Shown one piece after another: positions 23,848-32,756 of a DNA stretch of 64,000 bases (position 1 is its first letter; each line of letters begins with the position of its first letter). Made by a program: the position numbers and the translations under genes. The stretch spans positions 124,001 to 188,000 of the forward strand of contig NZ_AWGC01000004.1 in assembly GCF_000495835.1 (NCBI RefSeq), in the 5' to 3' direction. This DNA comes from Asticcacaulis sp. AC402 (lineage in GTDB: Bacteria; Pseudomonadota; Alphaproteobacteria; Caulobacterales; Caulobacteraceae). The notes beneath the pieces were generated by a model. It was not told the DNA's origin. It did no database searches and saw only the letters and a list, made by a program, of their open reading frames with translations.

Positions 23848-26724
23848 TCAGTACTTATAACGAACGCCGAATATGAATTGCCGGCCCGACTGAGTGTACT
23901 CCAGCATGGCGTTGCCGGTGTTGCCGGTGGCGGCCTGGGCGTAGCTGACGTAGCGGTCGTCAGCTTCGTCGGTCAGGTTGATGGCTTCGAAACTGAGCGT
24001 CAGATTGTCGGTCAGAACATAGCTGGCCGAAGCATCGATATTCAGAGTTTCATTCTTGCCGAAGAAGTCCGCGCCCGAACCCGGCAGCAGCGAAACCAGG
24101 TATCCATCGCGGTAAGCGGCAGACACGCGTCCCGACAGCTTGCTGTCTTCGTAGTAGAGCGTGGCATTCCAAGACGTCGGCGACAGGCCCAGCAGGTTTT
24201 CCGTCCGTGTCGCGGCTGTTGTTGGCGAGGTGTAGTATTCGATCTTCGACTCGACCGAGGTGTAGTTGACGATACCACCCGTGTTGCCCAGGAAGCCTGG
24301 CAGGAAGGTGAACGGCTTTTGAAGGCTGATTTCATAACCCTTCAGCGTACCGCCTGGCGTCGAAATCGGATTGGTGACGGTGTAAAGCGTATCGCCCGTC
24401 TGGCCAGTCGCGTCGGCGATGAGATCCATATCCAGGCCCAGGTTCTTATAGGCCGTGGTGTATTGGCGGTTCTGGATGTAGGAGTCGATATCTTTCTGGA
24501 AGAAACCGATCGAGAACAGTGTGTCCTTGTCGGCGTACCATTCGACATTCAGGTCGTAGTTGGTGGACCGGATGGGATCCAGCATCGGGTTGCCGCCGGT
24601 ATAGGTCAGGCCGAAGGTAGAGAGCGTGCCGCCCGGAGTCAGGTTGGCCAGCAGTGGGCGCGCCATCACCTTGGCCGCGGCGAACCGCACCAAGACGTCA
24701 TTGATGGGCTCGACCGTGACGTTGAGCGAGGGCAGGGTGTCGTCGTATTCTCGCACCGACGTGGCATAGGTCGTGGCCGATAGGTAGCCACTCGTGGTCT
24801 GCTCGGTCTTGACGTGACGCAGGCCGACGTCGCCGCGGACCGGCAGGCTACCGATCTCGGTCTTGAAGTCGAGTTGGACATAGGCGCCCGTATCGGTTTC
24901 GGCCGCCTCGCGGTTGAGGCCGCGCGCCCCGCCAACCGACGAAGTGCCGGTGGTATAGAAGCCGCAATTGCACTCATAGTTCAGCTTGTCGCGGATGGCG
25001 TTGATGTCGGGAACCAGCCAGGTTTCACCGAAGCCGGTGACCGATTGGGTGTAGCCGGCCAGATTGGCGTTAAGTGTCGCCAGATCGGCGGCGTCGATGG
25101 CTTCGCTGGCGCGACGGGCCTGCATGGTCACCAGTTCGAAATCCTTCACAGAGGCTCCGAAGCGCAGGGTGAAGACGTCGTTGATGTCGTAGGTGAAGTC
25201 TGCCGACAGCGTGTTGAACGAATTTGTGGTCCTGTTCGGCCGGATACGGATGAGAGAGGCGTCACCGCGCGCGCCCCCGGTCGGGCCGCCGTTGCCGAAA
25301 GTCCAGTAGCAGGCCTGCGACACGGTGCAGCCATTATGGGTGCCGTAGTTGAACACCGGCGCGGTCTGGTCGGTAAAGTCATAGCTGTAACCATCAACAT
25401 CGTAGGCTTCGATCGACAAGGTCGTCTGACGCGGGTTGTCCTGGATCGACTCGGACGAACCGATGCGGAACGAGCCGCGGAAACGGTCCGTGAAGTTCTG
25501 GTCCCAGGTCAGGCTGAGCTGCGAGAAAGTGGAGGACTGGTCGTCGAAGCGGTGTTCCGAGCGGACATCGACATCGTTGAACGCAGCCTTAGTGATCACG
25601 CCCTGGTCGGAGATCGTGTAGTTGTAGATATCCGTGGCCGGGTTGCCGATTCCGGCGCCGCCGCGGCTAAACGAAATCACTTCGAGGTATTGCTCGGTCC
25701 GGTCGGCGCGGAACTTCGAGTAAAGGCCCTCGATCGAGATCAGAGTGTTGGGGTTTGGACGCATCTGAAAGGCGCCGGTGATGCCCAGTCGCTTCTGGTC
25801 GTAGCTGAGGCGACCGTAGCGCGGAATACGTGGGTGCAGAGCGTTCGAGACCTTCAGCGCCTCACCCGTCAGGGTGCCGGATGCTGGGATGCCGGTGAAG
25901 GTGGCGCCGCCGTCGGTCGAGTAGTTCTGGAAGCGACCACCATTGCTTTGGTTGAAGGCGTTTTCCCAACGGACGGTGGAGGGTCCTTCTTCGAACAAGG
26001 TTCGTTCCGAGTAGGCCACCGACAGTAGGGCGCCCAGCTTTCCGTCAGCCCAGCGATTGGACACCAGGAAGGTATAGCGCGGGCTCGTGTCCTCGGACCG
26101 GTCATTGTAGGCAACCTGGGCGCCACCCGCCAGGGTGAAGCCCTTATAGTCGAAGGGACGCGAGGTCTGCAGATCGACCGTGGCGCCCAGCGAACCTTCA
26201 TCGACGTTGGCGCTTTGCGACTTGCGTACTGTCAGAGATTTGAACAGTTCCGAAGCGAAAACGTTGAAGTCGAAACCGCGGTCCAGATTGGCGCCCGTGG
26301 AATCCTTGCCGCCCGCAGTGGCCAGGGCTTCCAGGCCGTTGATACGAACGCGGGTGAATTGCGAACCCAGGCCGCGCACTGTGATGGTACGCCCTTCGCC
26401 GCCGTCACGGTCGATGGCGATACCCGGTATACGCTGCAGGCTTTCAGCCAAGTTGTTATCTGGGAAGTCGGCGATGTCTTCAGCGGTGATAACGTCGACA
26501 ATGCTCGACTCGCGCTTCTTCGCATTTATCGAGCTCTGCAGCGACCCGCGGAAGCCGGTGACGACGACGACGACGGTGTCATCCTCGGCAGCAGCGGCGG
26601 GCGCTGCGTCCTGGGCCAGGGCCGGCAGGGCAAGGGTCCCGGCGGCGAGCGCCACGGCGGTCATGGAGACCCCAAAGCGCAGGAATTTCTTGGACGCAAA
26701 GGTTGCGTTGGTTGGCTTGGTCAT
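23848..26724 (-). CDS. TonB-dependent outer-membrane receptor
   Basis: A 958-residue receptor. Residues 1 to about 38 form the signal peptide (ending ALPALAQ-D). The plug domain starts VVVTGFRGSLQSSINAKK and includes DFPDNNLAESLQRIPGI and RTITVRGLGSQFTRVRINGL. The large barrel ends with RQFIFGVRYKY. It is of the Caulobacter/Xanthomonas type (TIGR01782-like) that imports plant-polymer oligosaccharides. Two copies of the TGACACCGGTGTCA operator stand upstream. With the neighbouring uronate enzymes, the likely cargo is oligogalacturonate or a similar uronide, which is inference. Its own terminator separates it from kdgK. Confidence 0.94.
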   Translation of the reverse strand: MTKPTNATFASKKFLRFGVSMTAVALAAGTLALPALAQDAAPAAAAEDDTVVVVVTGFRGSLQSSINAKKRESSIVDVITAEDIADFPDNNLAESLQRIPGIAIDRDGGEGRTITVRGLGSQFTRVRINGLEALATAGGKDSTGANLDRGFDFNVFASELFKSLTVRKSQSANVDEGSLGATVDLQTSRPFDYKGFTLAGGAQVAYNDRSEDTSPRYTFLVSNRWADGKLGALLSVAYSERTLFEEGPSTVRWENAFNQSNGGRFQNYSTDGGATFTGIPASGTLTGEALKVSNALHPRIPRYGRLSYDQKRLGITGAFQMRPNPNTLISIEGLYSKFRADRTEQYLEVISFSRGGAGIGNPATDIYNYTISDQGVITKAAFNDVDVRSEHRFDDQSSTFSQLSLTWDQNFTDRFRGSFRIGSSESIQDNPRQTTLSIEAYDVDGYSYDFTDQTAPVFNYGTHNGCTVSQACYWTFGNGGPTGGARGDASLIRIRPNRTTNSFNTLSADFTYDINDVFTLRFGASVKDFELVTMQARRASEAIDAADLATLNANLAGYTQSVTGFGETWLVPDINAIRDKLNYECNCGFYTTGTSSVGGARGLNREAAETDTGAYVQLDFKTEIGSLPVRGDVGLRHVKTEQTTSGYLSATTYATSVREYDDTLPSLNVTVEPINDVLVRFAAAKVMARPLLANLTPGGTLSTFGLTYTGGNPMLDPIRSTNYDLNVEWYADKDTLFSIGFFQKDIDSYIQNRQYTTAYKNLGLDMDLIADATGQTGDTLYTVTNPISTPGGTLKGYEISLQKPFTFLPGFLGNTGGIVNYTSVESKIEYYTSPTTAATRTENLLGLSPTSWNATLYYEDSKLSGRVSAAYRDGYLVSLLPGSGADFFGKNETLNIDASASYVLTDNLTLSFEAINLTDEADDRYVSYAQAATGNTGNAMLEYTQSGRQFIFGVRYKY

Positions 26725-26784
26725 AAGGTTTTACTCCCCGTTTGTGCCACCGCTTAAGCGCGGCTGATCATTTGGCGACATTGA

Positions 26785-26798
26785 TGACACCGGTGTCA
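26785..26798. promoter_or_regulatory. palindromic operator before the TonB receptor gene
   Basis: TGACACCGGTGTCA is a perfect 14-bp palindrome with a central CG, as LacI-family regulators prefer. It lies 61 bases upstream of the receptor ATG. Variants occur at 26884, 31325 and 32694, all before uronate genes. The regulator encoded at 31423 is the obvious candidate binder. Confidence 0.75.
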
Positions 26799-26883
26799 CA
26801 CCTTTCCATAATGTGAACTGCCGGACGTTGTTCGAACTAAGACATAGATTTTTTACAGAGACAACCCGCCGCCTTAGCTAAAA

Positions 26884-26897
26884 TGACACCGGTGGCA
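26884..26897. promoter_or_regulatory. second operator copy, one mismatch
   Basis: TGACACCGGTGGCA differs from the perfect copy at 26785 by one base and lies 99 bp from it. Paired sites at this spacing could allow looping by a tetrameric LacI-type repressor. Confidence 0.65.
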
Positions 26898-27010
26898 CAA
26901 CCTTCTCAGGATTACATAGCACCTGCGCTATTTTTGCCATAGCTACGACATGCACAACATTTATCTGTAAAAATTTCGGCTCCTGCTTCGAACTTGCCTT
27001 AACCATAAAT

Positions 27011-27020
27011 GTAAACGTTT
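27011..27020. promoter_or_regulatory. TAAACGTTTA palindrome
   Basis: A perfect 10-bp palindrome in the 370-bp gap upstream of the TonB receptor. It has the central-CG form of LacI/GalR-type sites but differs from the TGACACCGGTGTCA set, so it may be a site for another regulator or chance. Apart from the two operators, this palindrome and the terminator at 27032, I see nothing in 26725-27094. Confidence 0.35.
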
Positions 27021-27031
27021 AAGCTTGTCTT

Positions 27032-27069
27032 ACTGGCAAAGAAACTGGCCCCGCAGGTCTGCGGGGCCA
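27032..27069 (-). terminator. terminator of the uxaC-kduI-kduD-hydratase unit
   Basis: CTGGCCCCGCAG (27044-27055) pairs perfectly with CTGCGGGGCCAG (27058-27069). On the minus strand it is followed by TTTCTTTGCC. It lies 26 bases past the hydratase stop codon. Confidence 0.8.
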
Positions 27070-27094
27070 GCTTACGACTCTGCTGAGAACGCGA

Positions 27095-27937
27095 TCAGCT
27101 CAGTTCGGCGATGTCCGGATTGACAGTGACGGTGCGCAGTTTGAGGACAACCGTCTCGTGAGGGCCACTGAAGGTGACGACGGAACTCTGGCCGGCGCCG
27201 ATGTCATGGATGCCGGTGGTGGCGCCTGACGAAATCAGTTGGCCGCGGGTCAGTGGCAGGCCACGGGCAGCCAGGTGACCGGCCAGCCAGGCAATGGCCT
27301 TCAACGGGCCGCCCGGCATGGTGAAAAGGCCACCTTCGCCGACGACGGTGCCGTCCATCTCAGTGCGGGCCGAAAAGCTTTTCACGTGCTCGGCATCGAG
27401 TTGCGAGACGGTCGAGTCGGAGTCGAATTCGGCCAGGCGCGCCCCCAGGATCAGGCCGAAATTGTTGCCGAAGTCCGAGGCGGTGACGACAGGCCCCAGG
27501 GTGTTGATCGTAGGCAGGGGTGATCCCGCCATTTCGATGCCCGCAAAAACACCGTCGATCAGGCGTATGGCGTCCTCTTCGCTGTATGCGGTCTTTTGCG
27601 GGTCAGCATCGTGGTCAATGCGGAAGATATATTCGGCTTCGACGGCGGCGAACCCGCCTTCATAAACGGCAACCGTGACCTCTTCGCCCTGATAGTCCTT
27701 GAAGGCGGGGGCAAAGATCGGGCCCGCCAGGCGTTCGGTGCCGTGCAGCGGCTGGAATTCGGGCTTCAGGCGGCCGATCTTCCAGCCAACGATGGGCCGG
27801 CCCCACAGCTTGATGGCGCGATCCTGGATGGCGTAGGATTGTTCCATGTGCTGGGGCACGACGCCGGGATAGTCAGGCAGGGCCGTGCCGGTACGGCGGG
27901 CCGTGACAAATTTTTGGGCAATTTCGTCGAAGTTCAT
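27095..27937 (-). CDS. 2-keto-4-pentenoate hydratase-like (FAH superfamily)
   Basis: A 280-residue protein related to MhpD/2-oxopent-4-enoate hydratase. Marks are VGWKIGRLKPEFQPLHG, the acidic metal-binding segment AAVEAEYIFRI, NTLGPVVTASDFGNNFGLIL and GQLISSGATTGIHDIGAGQS. The ATG at 27937 has a GGAG site. It is the last gene before the terminator of the uxaC-kduI-kduD unit, with a 183-bp gap after kduD that holds an inverted repeat. No aromatic-degradation genes lie nearby, so it may act on a keto-deoxy sugar acid. That role is inferred from position only. Confidence 0.85.
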   Translation of the reverse strand: MNFDEIAQKFVTARRTGTALPDYPGVVPQHMEQSYAIQDRAIKLWGRPIVGWKIGRLKPEFQPLHGTERLAGPIFAPAFKDYQGEEVTVAVYEGGFAAVEAEYIFRIDHDADPQKTAYSEEDAIRLIDGVFAGIEMAGSPLPTINTLGPVVTASDFGNNFGLILGARLAEFDSDSTVSQLDAEHVKSFSARTEMDGTVVGEGGLFTMPGGPLKAIAWLAGHLAARGLPLTRGQLISSGATTGIHDIGAGQSSVVTFSGPHETVVLKLRTVTVNPDIAELS

Positions 27938-27991
27938 GGTCGGTCTCCATATCCGGAAACTGCCGCGGAGCGGCATGATAGAAAAGCGGGT

Positions 27992-28053
27992 CCACAGATT
28001 TCACTGATTACACAGATGAGAGTCTTAATCTGTGTAATCTGTGAAATCTGTGG
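27992..28053. repeat. inverted repeat with CACAGATT-type arms
   Basis: The left arm TCCACAGATTTCACTGATTA (from 27991) continues to ACACAGAT. The right arm at about 28026-28053 is its reverse complement with one mismatch, and the loop is only 8-10 bases. Each arm repeats a CACAGATTT-like 9-mer three times. In design it matches the elements at 5537, 21921 and 47889. It sits in the kduD-hydratase gap. Confidence 0.75.
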
Positions 28054-28120
28054 ATTCCCTTGGGGAATATGCCACTACGCGGTGAGTTCCGAATTTACGG
28101 AGTTGGAGAGTAAGTTCGGC

Positions 28121-28879
28121 TTACCGCGCCAGCCAGCCGCCGTCGACCGGGATGACCGCGCCGTTGACATAGTCCGAAGCCGAGGCCGCCAGGAAGATGG
28201 CCGTGCCGGCCAGATCCGACGGCAAACCCCAGCGCCCGGCCGGAATGCGGTCCAGGATGGCCTTTTCGCGGACTTCGTCGGCGCGGATCTGAGCGGTGTT
28301 GTCGGTCGCCATATAACCCGGCGCAATGGCGTTGATGTTGAGGCCCTTGGCGCCCCATTCGTTGGCCAGCAGACGGGTGATGCCGGCAATGCCCGACTTT
28401 GACGCCGTATAGCTGGGGACGCGGATGCCGCCCTGGAAGCTGAGCATTGAGGCGATGTTGATGATCTTGCCGCTGCCCTGGGCGATCATGTGGCGGCCGG
28501 CCGCCTGAGCCATGAAGAAGGCGCCCTTGATGTTGACGTTCATGACGTCGTCCCAGTCTTTTTCCGAGAAGTCGACGGCGTCCTGACGGCGGATCAGGCC
28601 GGCATTGTTGACCAGGATGTCGAGACCGCCGAGACCAGCAATCGTTTCAGCGGCGATCCGCTCGACCGGCTCGATGGTGATCAGGTTGGCGTCGATATTG
28701 AGGAACCTACGGCCCAGGGCGCGGACCTTGTCGCCGGTTTCCTCGGCCGGCACGATGCCGGCGGCGGCGATGTCGGCGCCGGCTTGCGCCAGAGCCAGGG
28801 CAATGCCCTGACCGAGGCCGGTATTGGCACCGGTGACAAGGGCCACCTTGCCCGTCAGATCGAACATGTTGATCGCCAT
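28121..28879 (-). CDS. kduD: 2-dehydro-3-deoxy-D-gluconate 5-dehydrogenase KduD
   Basis: A 252-residue short-chain dehydrogenase. The NAD(P) site is VTGANTGLGQGIALALAQAG, NNAGLI follows, and the active site is YTASKSG with the serine in NIASMLSF. It reduces 2,5-diketo-3-deoxygluconate (DKII, from KduI) to KDG. It starts 30 bp after the kduI stop codon. The assignment over other SDR enzymes rests on length and on the adjacent kduI. Confidence 0.9.
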   Translation of the reverse strand: MAINMFDLTGKVALVTGANTGLGQGIALALAQAGADIAAAGIVPAEETGDKVRALGRRFLNIDANLITIEPVERIAAETIAGLGGLDILVNNAGLIRRQDAVDFSEKDWDDVMNVNIKGAFFMAQAAGRHMIAQGSGKIINIASMLSFQGGIRVPSYTASKSGIAGITRLLANEWGAKGLNINAIAPGYMATDNTAQIRADEVREKAILDRIPAGRWGLPSDLAGTAIFLAASASDYVNGAVIPVDGGWLAR

Positions 28880-28909
28880 GTGAAGTTTCTTTCCCGCTTT
28901 ATTTTGTTT

Positions 28910-29773
28910 TTAGGCCAGTTGGCAGATGTCGAGGACCTTCATGTCGGTATAGTCGAGGTTTTCCCCGCCCATGGCCCAGATGAAGGCGTAGTTGGAGGTG
29001 CCGGCACCCATGTGGATCGACCACGGCGGCGAAACGACGGCTTCGTTGTTGGCCATGACGATGTGACGCGCCGCATCCGGTTCGCCCATGAAGTGGAAGA
29101 CGCGGTCGTTGGCGCCCAGGCCGAAGTAGAAATAGACTTCCGAGCGACGATCGTGCAGGTGCGGCGGCATGGTGTTCCACACCGAACCAGGCGCCAGGAT
29201 GGTCAGGCCGAGCAGCAACTGGCACGACTTGGCCGTTGTCGGCACGATGTACTGGTAGATGACGCGCTGGTTCGAGGTTTCCAGGGCACCGCGTTCCAAC
29301 GGCACCGCTTGGTCGATCGAAATCTTGACCGTCTCGTAGCGGGCGTGGGCCGGGGTCGAGGTCAGGTAGAACAGGGCCGGATTGGCAGCGTCCGTCGAGG
29401 CGAACAGCACTTCGGCCGTGCCCATCGGGATGTAGAGACCGTCCTTCAGACCAAGGTCATACACCGTACCGTCGACTGTGACCGTACCGGCGCCACCGCC
29501 GACATTGATCACGCCCAGTTCGCGGCGTTCCAGGAAGGGATGACCGGCAGCCGAGGCCGGTTCGGTCTGGTCGGGCAGTTTCAGGGTCTGTCCCACCGGG
29601 GCGGCACCGCCGACGACGAAGCGTTCGAAGTGGGTGTAGTTGAGGACGATCGCATCGGCCTCGAACAACCCGCCGATATGGTACTTTTCGCGCAGGTCCT
29701 GCGTGCCGGCACCTTCCATCATGTCGGGGTGGGTGGCGTGGTAGATTTTTCGGTAGAGTGAGGTCTGGCACAT
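28910..29773 (-). CDS. kduI: 5-dehydro-4-deoxy-D-glucuronate isomerase KduI
   Basis: A 287-residue cupin-type isomerase that converts the unsaturated-uronate product DKI into DKII. It begins [15 protein letters not shown] and carries the metal-binding segment [16 protein letters not shown], plus [18 protein letters not shown] and [20 protein letters not shown]. It is slightly longer than the usual 278 residues. It lies between uxaC (65-bp gap) and kduD (30-bp gap). Its presence implies that the cell receives unsaturated uronides from polysaccharide lyases. Confidence 0.94.
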   Translation of the reverse strand: MCQTSLYRKIYHATHPDMMEGAGTQDLREKYHIGGLFEADAIVLNYTHFERFVVGGAAPVGQTLKLPDQTEPASAAGHPFLERRELGVINVGGGAGTVTVDGTVYDLGLKDGLYIPMGTAEVLFASTDAANPALFYLTSTPAHARYETVKISIDQAVPLERGALETSNQRVIYQYIVPTTAKSCQLLLGLTILAPGSVWNTMPPHLHDRRSEVYFYFGLGANDRVFHFMGEPDAARHIVMANNEAVVSPPWSIHMGAGTSNYAFIWAMGGENLDYTDMKVLDICQLA

Positions 29774-29838
29774 AGGTCTGGCGGGCTCCGTTTTTTCCGA
29801 TCATTTACGATCAAAATTATTCAAACGCAATCGAGTTC

Positions 29839-31251
29839 TCAAAGCTTGTAAGCGGCTTTGGGTAGATTGTAGGTGAGGTCCTTGATGAGATCGGCGGCAT
29901 CTTCGAGCCCAAGTCGGTGTTCGGCTACGAGACGGGCCAGGAACCTGGCGTCGATTCGACGGGCGACATCGTGGCGCGCCGGGATCGACAGGAAGGCGCG
30001 GGTGTCATCATTGAATCCGACGGTATTGTAGAAACCGGCCGTCTCGGTAACCTGCTCCCGGAAACGCGTCATGCCTTCGGGGCTGTCGTGGAACCACCAG
30101 GACGGGCCCAGCTTCAGGATGGGATAGTGGCCGGCCAGGGGGGCCAGTTCGCGGCTGTAATTGGTCTCGTCCAGAGTGAACAGGATGACGGTCAGGTTCT
30201 TCTCGTTGCCGAAGACGTCGAGCAGCGGCTTTAGAGCATGGACATAGTTGGTCGGCAGGGGGATGTCGCAACCCTTGTCCCGGCCATACTTTTCGAAAAC
30301 CTTGAGATTGTGGTTGCGAAATGAACCCGGATGGATCTGCAGGGTCAGGCCGTCGTCCAGGCTCATGCGGGCCATTTCCGTCAGCATCTGGGCGCGGAAC
30401 AATTCGGCGTCTTCGGCGGTCACAGCCTTGCCGGTGACACGCTTGAACAGCGCCTTGGCGTCGGCCGGCGACAGGTTGGCCGTCTGGGCGGTGGGATGGC
30501 CATGGTCAGTCGAGGTGGCACCATGGGCCTTGAAAACATCGCGCTGCGTGCGGTGCGCGCGCAGATACCCCTTCCAGCTATAGACGTCTTCGCCGGTCAG
30601 TTCGGCAAACAGCTTCAGCTTGTCGTGAAAATCCTCGTGCTCCGGGTCGATCACCGGGTCAGGGCGATAGGCGGTGACGACCCGGCCTTTCCAGCCCGAC
30701 GCTGCTATGGTGCGGTGGTGTTCCAGGGTGTCGGTCGGGCCTTCGGTCGTGGCCAGCAGTTCGATGTTGAAGCGGTCGAACAGGGCGCGCGGGCGATAGG
30801 CGTCGGACGCCAGCATTTCACCGATGCGGTCGAAGTAAAAATCGGCGGTTTCTTCGCTGAGCTGGGCCTCGAAGCCCATGATTTCGCTGAAGACATAACC
30901 CATCCACATCGAGGTCGGGGTGCCACGGAACAGGTGCTGGTTCTGGGCGAAGATGCGCCAGGCGGCGCGCGGATCGGCGCCCGACGGACCGGCCCTGGAG
31001 CCAACGCCGACCTCGTCCAGATCGATGCCCTGCGAATACAGCATGCGGTAGATATAGTGGTCGGGGCTGAGGAACAGAGCCGTGGCGTTCTCGAACGGTT
31101 CGTTCAGGGCAAACCATGACGGGTCGGTATGGCCGTGCGGCGACAGGATCGGAAAATCCTTGACCACGGCATACAGATCTCGGGCGATGCCGCGTTGTAT
31201 GGGGTCGGACGAGAAGAGGCGGTCTTCGTTCAGGGAGAGTGGCTTTGTCAT
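29839..31251 (-). CDS. uxaC: uronate isomerase UxaC
   Basis: A 470-residue isomerase, exactly the usual length, converting galacturonate to tagaturonate or glucuronate to fructuronate. Marks are LSPHGHTDPSWFA near the N-terminus, with the metal-binding HGH, NIELLATTEGPTD, and the C-terminal segment with NTVGFNDDTRAFLSIPARHD. The ATG at 31251 (MTKPLSLNEDRLFSSD) is preferred over a longer frame without similarity. It is the first gene of the minus-strand unit, with an operator 74 bp upstream. Confidence 0.95.
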   Translation of the reverse strand: MTKPLSLNEDRLFSSDPIQRGIARDLYAVVKDFPILSPHGHTDPSWFALNEPFENATALFLSPDHYIYRMLYSQGIDLDEVGVGSRAGPSGADPRAAWRIFAQNQHLFRGTPTSMWMGYVFSEIMGFEAQLSEETADFYFDRIGEMLASDAYRPRALFDRFNIELLATTEGPTDTLEHHRTIAASGWKGRVVTAYRPDPVIDPEHEDFHDKLKLFAELTGEDVYSWKGYLRAHRTQRDVFKAHGATSTDHGHPTAQTANLSPADAKALFKRVTGKAVTAEDAELFRAQMLTEMARMSLDDGLTLQIHPGSFRNHNLKVFEKYGRDKGCDIPLPTNYVHALKPLLDVFGNEKNLTVILFTLDETNYSRELAPLAGHYPILKLGPSWWFHDSPEGMTRFREQVTETAGFYNTVGFNDDTRAFLSIPARHDVARRIDARFLARLVAEHRLGLEDAADLIKDLTYNLPKAAYKL

Positions 31252-31324
31252 ATCAATAGCACCAGTGGATTCAATAATTTCAGGCTGCTTGTGATATGTC
31301 TGCCTGTGCTCCCGTGGCAACATA

Positions 31325-31338
31325 GGTAACCGGTGTCA
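31325..31338. promoter_or_regulatory. operator copy upstream of uxaC
   Basis: GGTAACCGGTGTCA keeps the right half of the TGACACCGGTGTCA palindrome and four of the seven left-half bases. It lies between the LacI-family gene and uxaC, where it could control the uxaC-kduI-kduD-hydratase unit. Confidence 0.65.
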
Positions 31339-31422
31339 TTCCTTTTGGCAATGGATTTTTTGAGGTTCGTCTCAAAAAGTGGGACGCCACTTGATGCGTT
31401 CAAAATCATATTTCCAAAGAAC

Positions 31423-32454
31423 TTATTTGGGTACCGGGCCTGAGGAACCGCGGACGATCAGGACCGAGTCGAAAACCACGCTGGCACCGGGCTTGGCATC
31501 GCTGCCGATCAGCTTTTCTGATGCCGTGCGTGCCATGTCGCGTGTCGGCAGGCGCACGGTGGTCAGGGCTGGGTTGAGGCGCGCGGCGATCGGCGCATCA
31601 TCGAACCCGACAATGGTCAGGTCGTCAGGCACCCGCAGCCCCAATTCGTAGGCGACCTTATAGGCGCCGGCAGCCATGTCGTCGTTACAGCAGATGATCG
31701 CTGTGGGGCGGTCCACCCGGCTCAGGATTTTGGACGCAGCAACAAAGCCGGAATCGAAGCTGTAATCACCCTGTTCGATCAGGTCCGGGGCGAAGCCGAG
31801 GCCGTGCTTCGCCAGGCCCTGCTCGAAGCCTGCACGGCGCGCGTGGGCCGACGGATAGAGGCTGTTGCCGGCGATAAAGGCGATGCGACGATGGCCCAGT
31901 TCGACCAGGTGTTCGCCGGCCTGTTCGCAGCCGACCCGGTCGACCGAAACGATTTGCAAGCCGGCGATCGGCGGGTCGTTGACGTCGCCGCTGCGCGCCG
32001 TGACGCGGATGAAGGGTACATCCAGTTCATCCAGCAGGGCCAGCAGGTTGCGGTCCTCGGCGACCGGCGGAAGGATGATAACGCCCGACAGGCGTTGCAG
32101 TTCAACGAAATCGCGGATCTCGTCGAGGAAGTCCTCGCCCTTCCAGTCGCACGGGTGCACGACGAGTTCGTTGCCGGAACCACGCAGCCCGTCCAACGCG
32201 CCCATCTGCATGTTGACGATATACTGGGCGTTGGGGTTGTCGTAGATCAGTCCGATGAGGAACGACTTGCGGAACGCCAGGCCGCGCGCTTGAGGGTCGG
32301 GCCGGAAGCCGATACGGGCGATGATATCATTGACCAGATCGCGGGTCTCACCGCGCACACTGGGGGAGTTGTTGATCACCCGCGAGACAGTCTTCTTCGA
32401 CACCTGGGCCAGGCTGGCAACATCATTGATCGTCGCTTTCTTGCGACGTTTCAT
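31423..32454 (-). CDS. LacI-family regulator of the uronate genes
   Basis: A LacI/GalR-type repressor. The N-terminal helix-turn-helix is ATINDVASLAQVSKKTVSRV, followed by the hinge and a periplasmic-binding-like sensor domain (FLIGLIYDNPNAQYIVNMQM; ICCNDDMAAGAYKVAYELGL; VGFDDAPIAARLNPALTTV). The ATG at 32454 gives 343 residues, the usual length. The frame is open to an ATG at 32583 and would add 43 residues with an odd DRMNGDRMSGDP stretch; neither start has a good ribosome site. It lies between uxaC and the divergent uxaA, beside two of the four operators, so it probably responds to KDG or a related acid. That effector is inferred. Confidence 0.9.
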   Translation of the reverse strand: MKRRKKATINDVASLAQVSKKTVSRVINNSPSVRGETRDLVNDIIARIGFRPDPQARGLAFRKSFLIGLIYDNPNAQYIVNMQMGALDGLRGSGNELVVHPCDWKGEDFLDEIRDFVELQRLSGVIILPPVAEDRNLLALLDELDVPFIRVTARSGDVNDPPIAGLQIVSVDRVGCEQAGEHLVELGHRRIAFIAGNSLYPSAHARRAGFEQGLAKHGLGFAPDLIEQGDYSFDSGFVAASKILSRVDRPTAIICCNDDMAAGAYKVAYELGLRVPDDLTIVGFDDAPIAARLNPALTTVRLPTRDMARTASEKLIGSDAKPGASVVFDSVLIVRGSSGPVPK

Positions 32455-32693
32455 GAATTCTTCGACGGGGTCTCCGCTCATGCGGTCACCGTTCATGCGG
32501 TCGCCAGAAACGTGGTCGGTCATCAGGTCGCCGGGTTCACGGCCGGTGGTTACGGGCGTGCGGGGTTGCGAAGGTCGGGTCATGTGTAGCGTAACGTGCT
32601 ATCGAGATTTGCAGGATTCGCAAAGAGGTGGATAACCGCTTTTGCCCCGTTTATTTTCCCCGGCATATTGCCTGAATCCCCGGCTTTACTTAA

Positions 32694-32707
32694 TGACACC
32701 GGTTACC
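32694..32707. promoter_or_regulatory. operator copy upstream of uxaA
   Basis: TGACACCGGTTACC keeps the left half of the palindrome and mirrors the copy at 31325. It lies 50 bp before the uxaA ATG, in the gap shared with the regulator gene, so it may control uxaA and the regulator itself. Confidence 0.65.
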
Positions 32708-32756
32708 ATATAAGCAATGCCCGCGGTTTGCACGCGTTTTTGCAATGGAGTGAATT

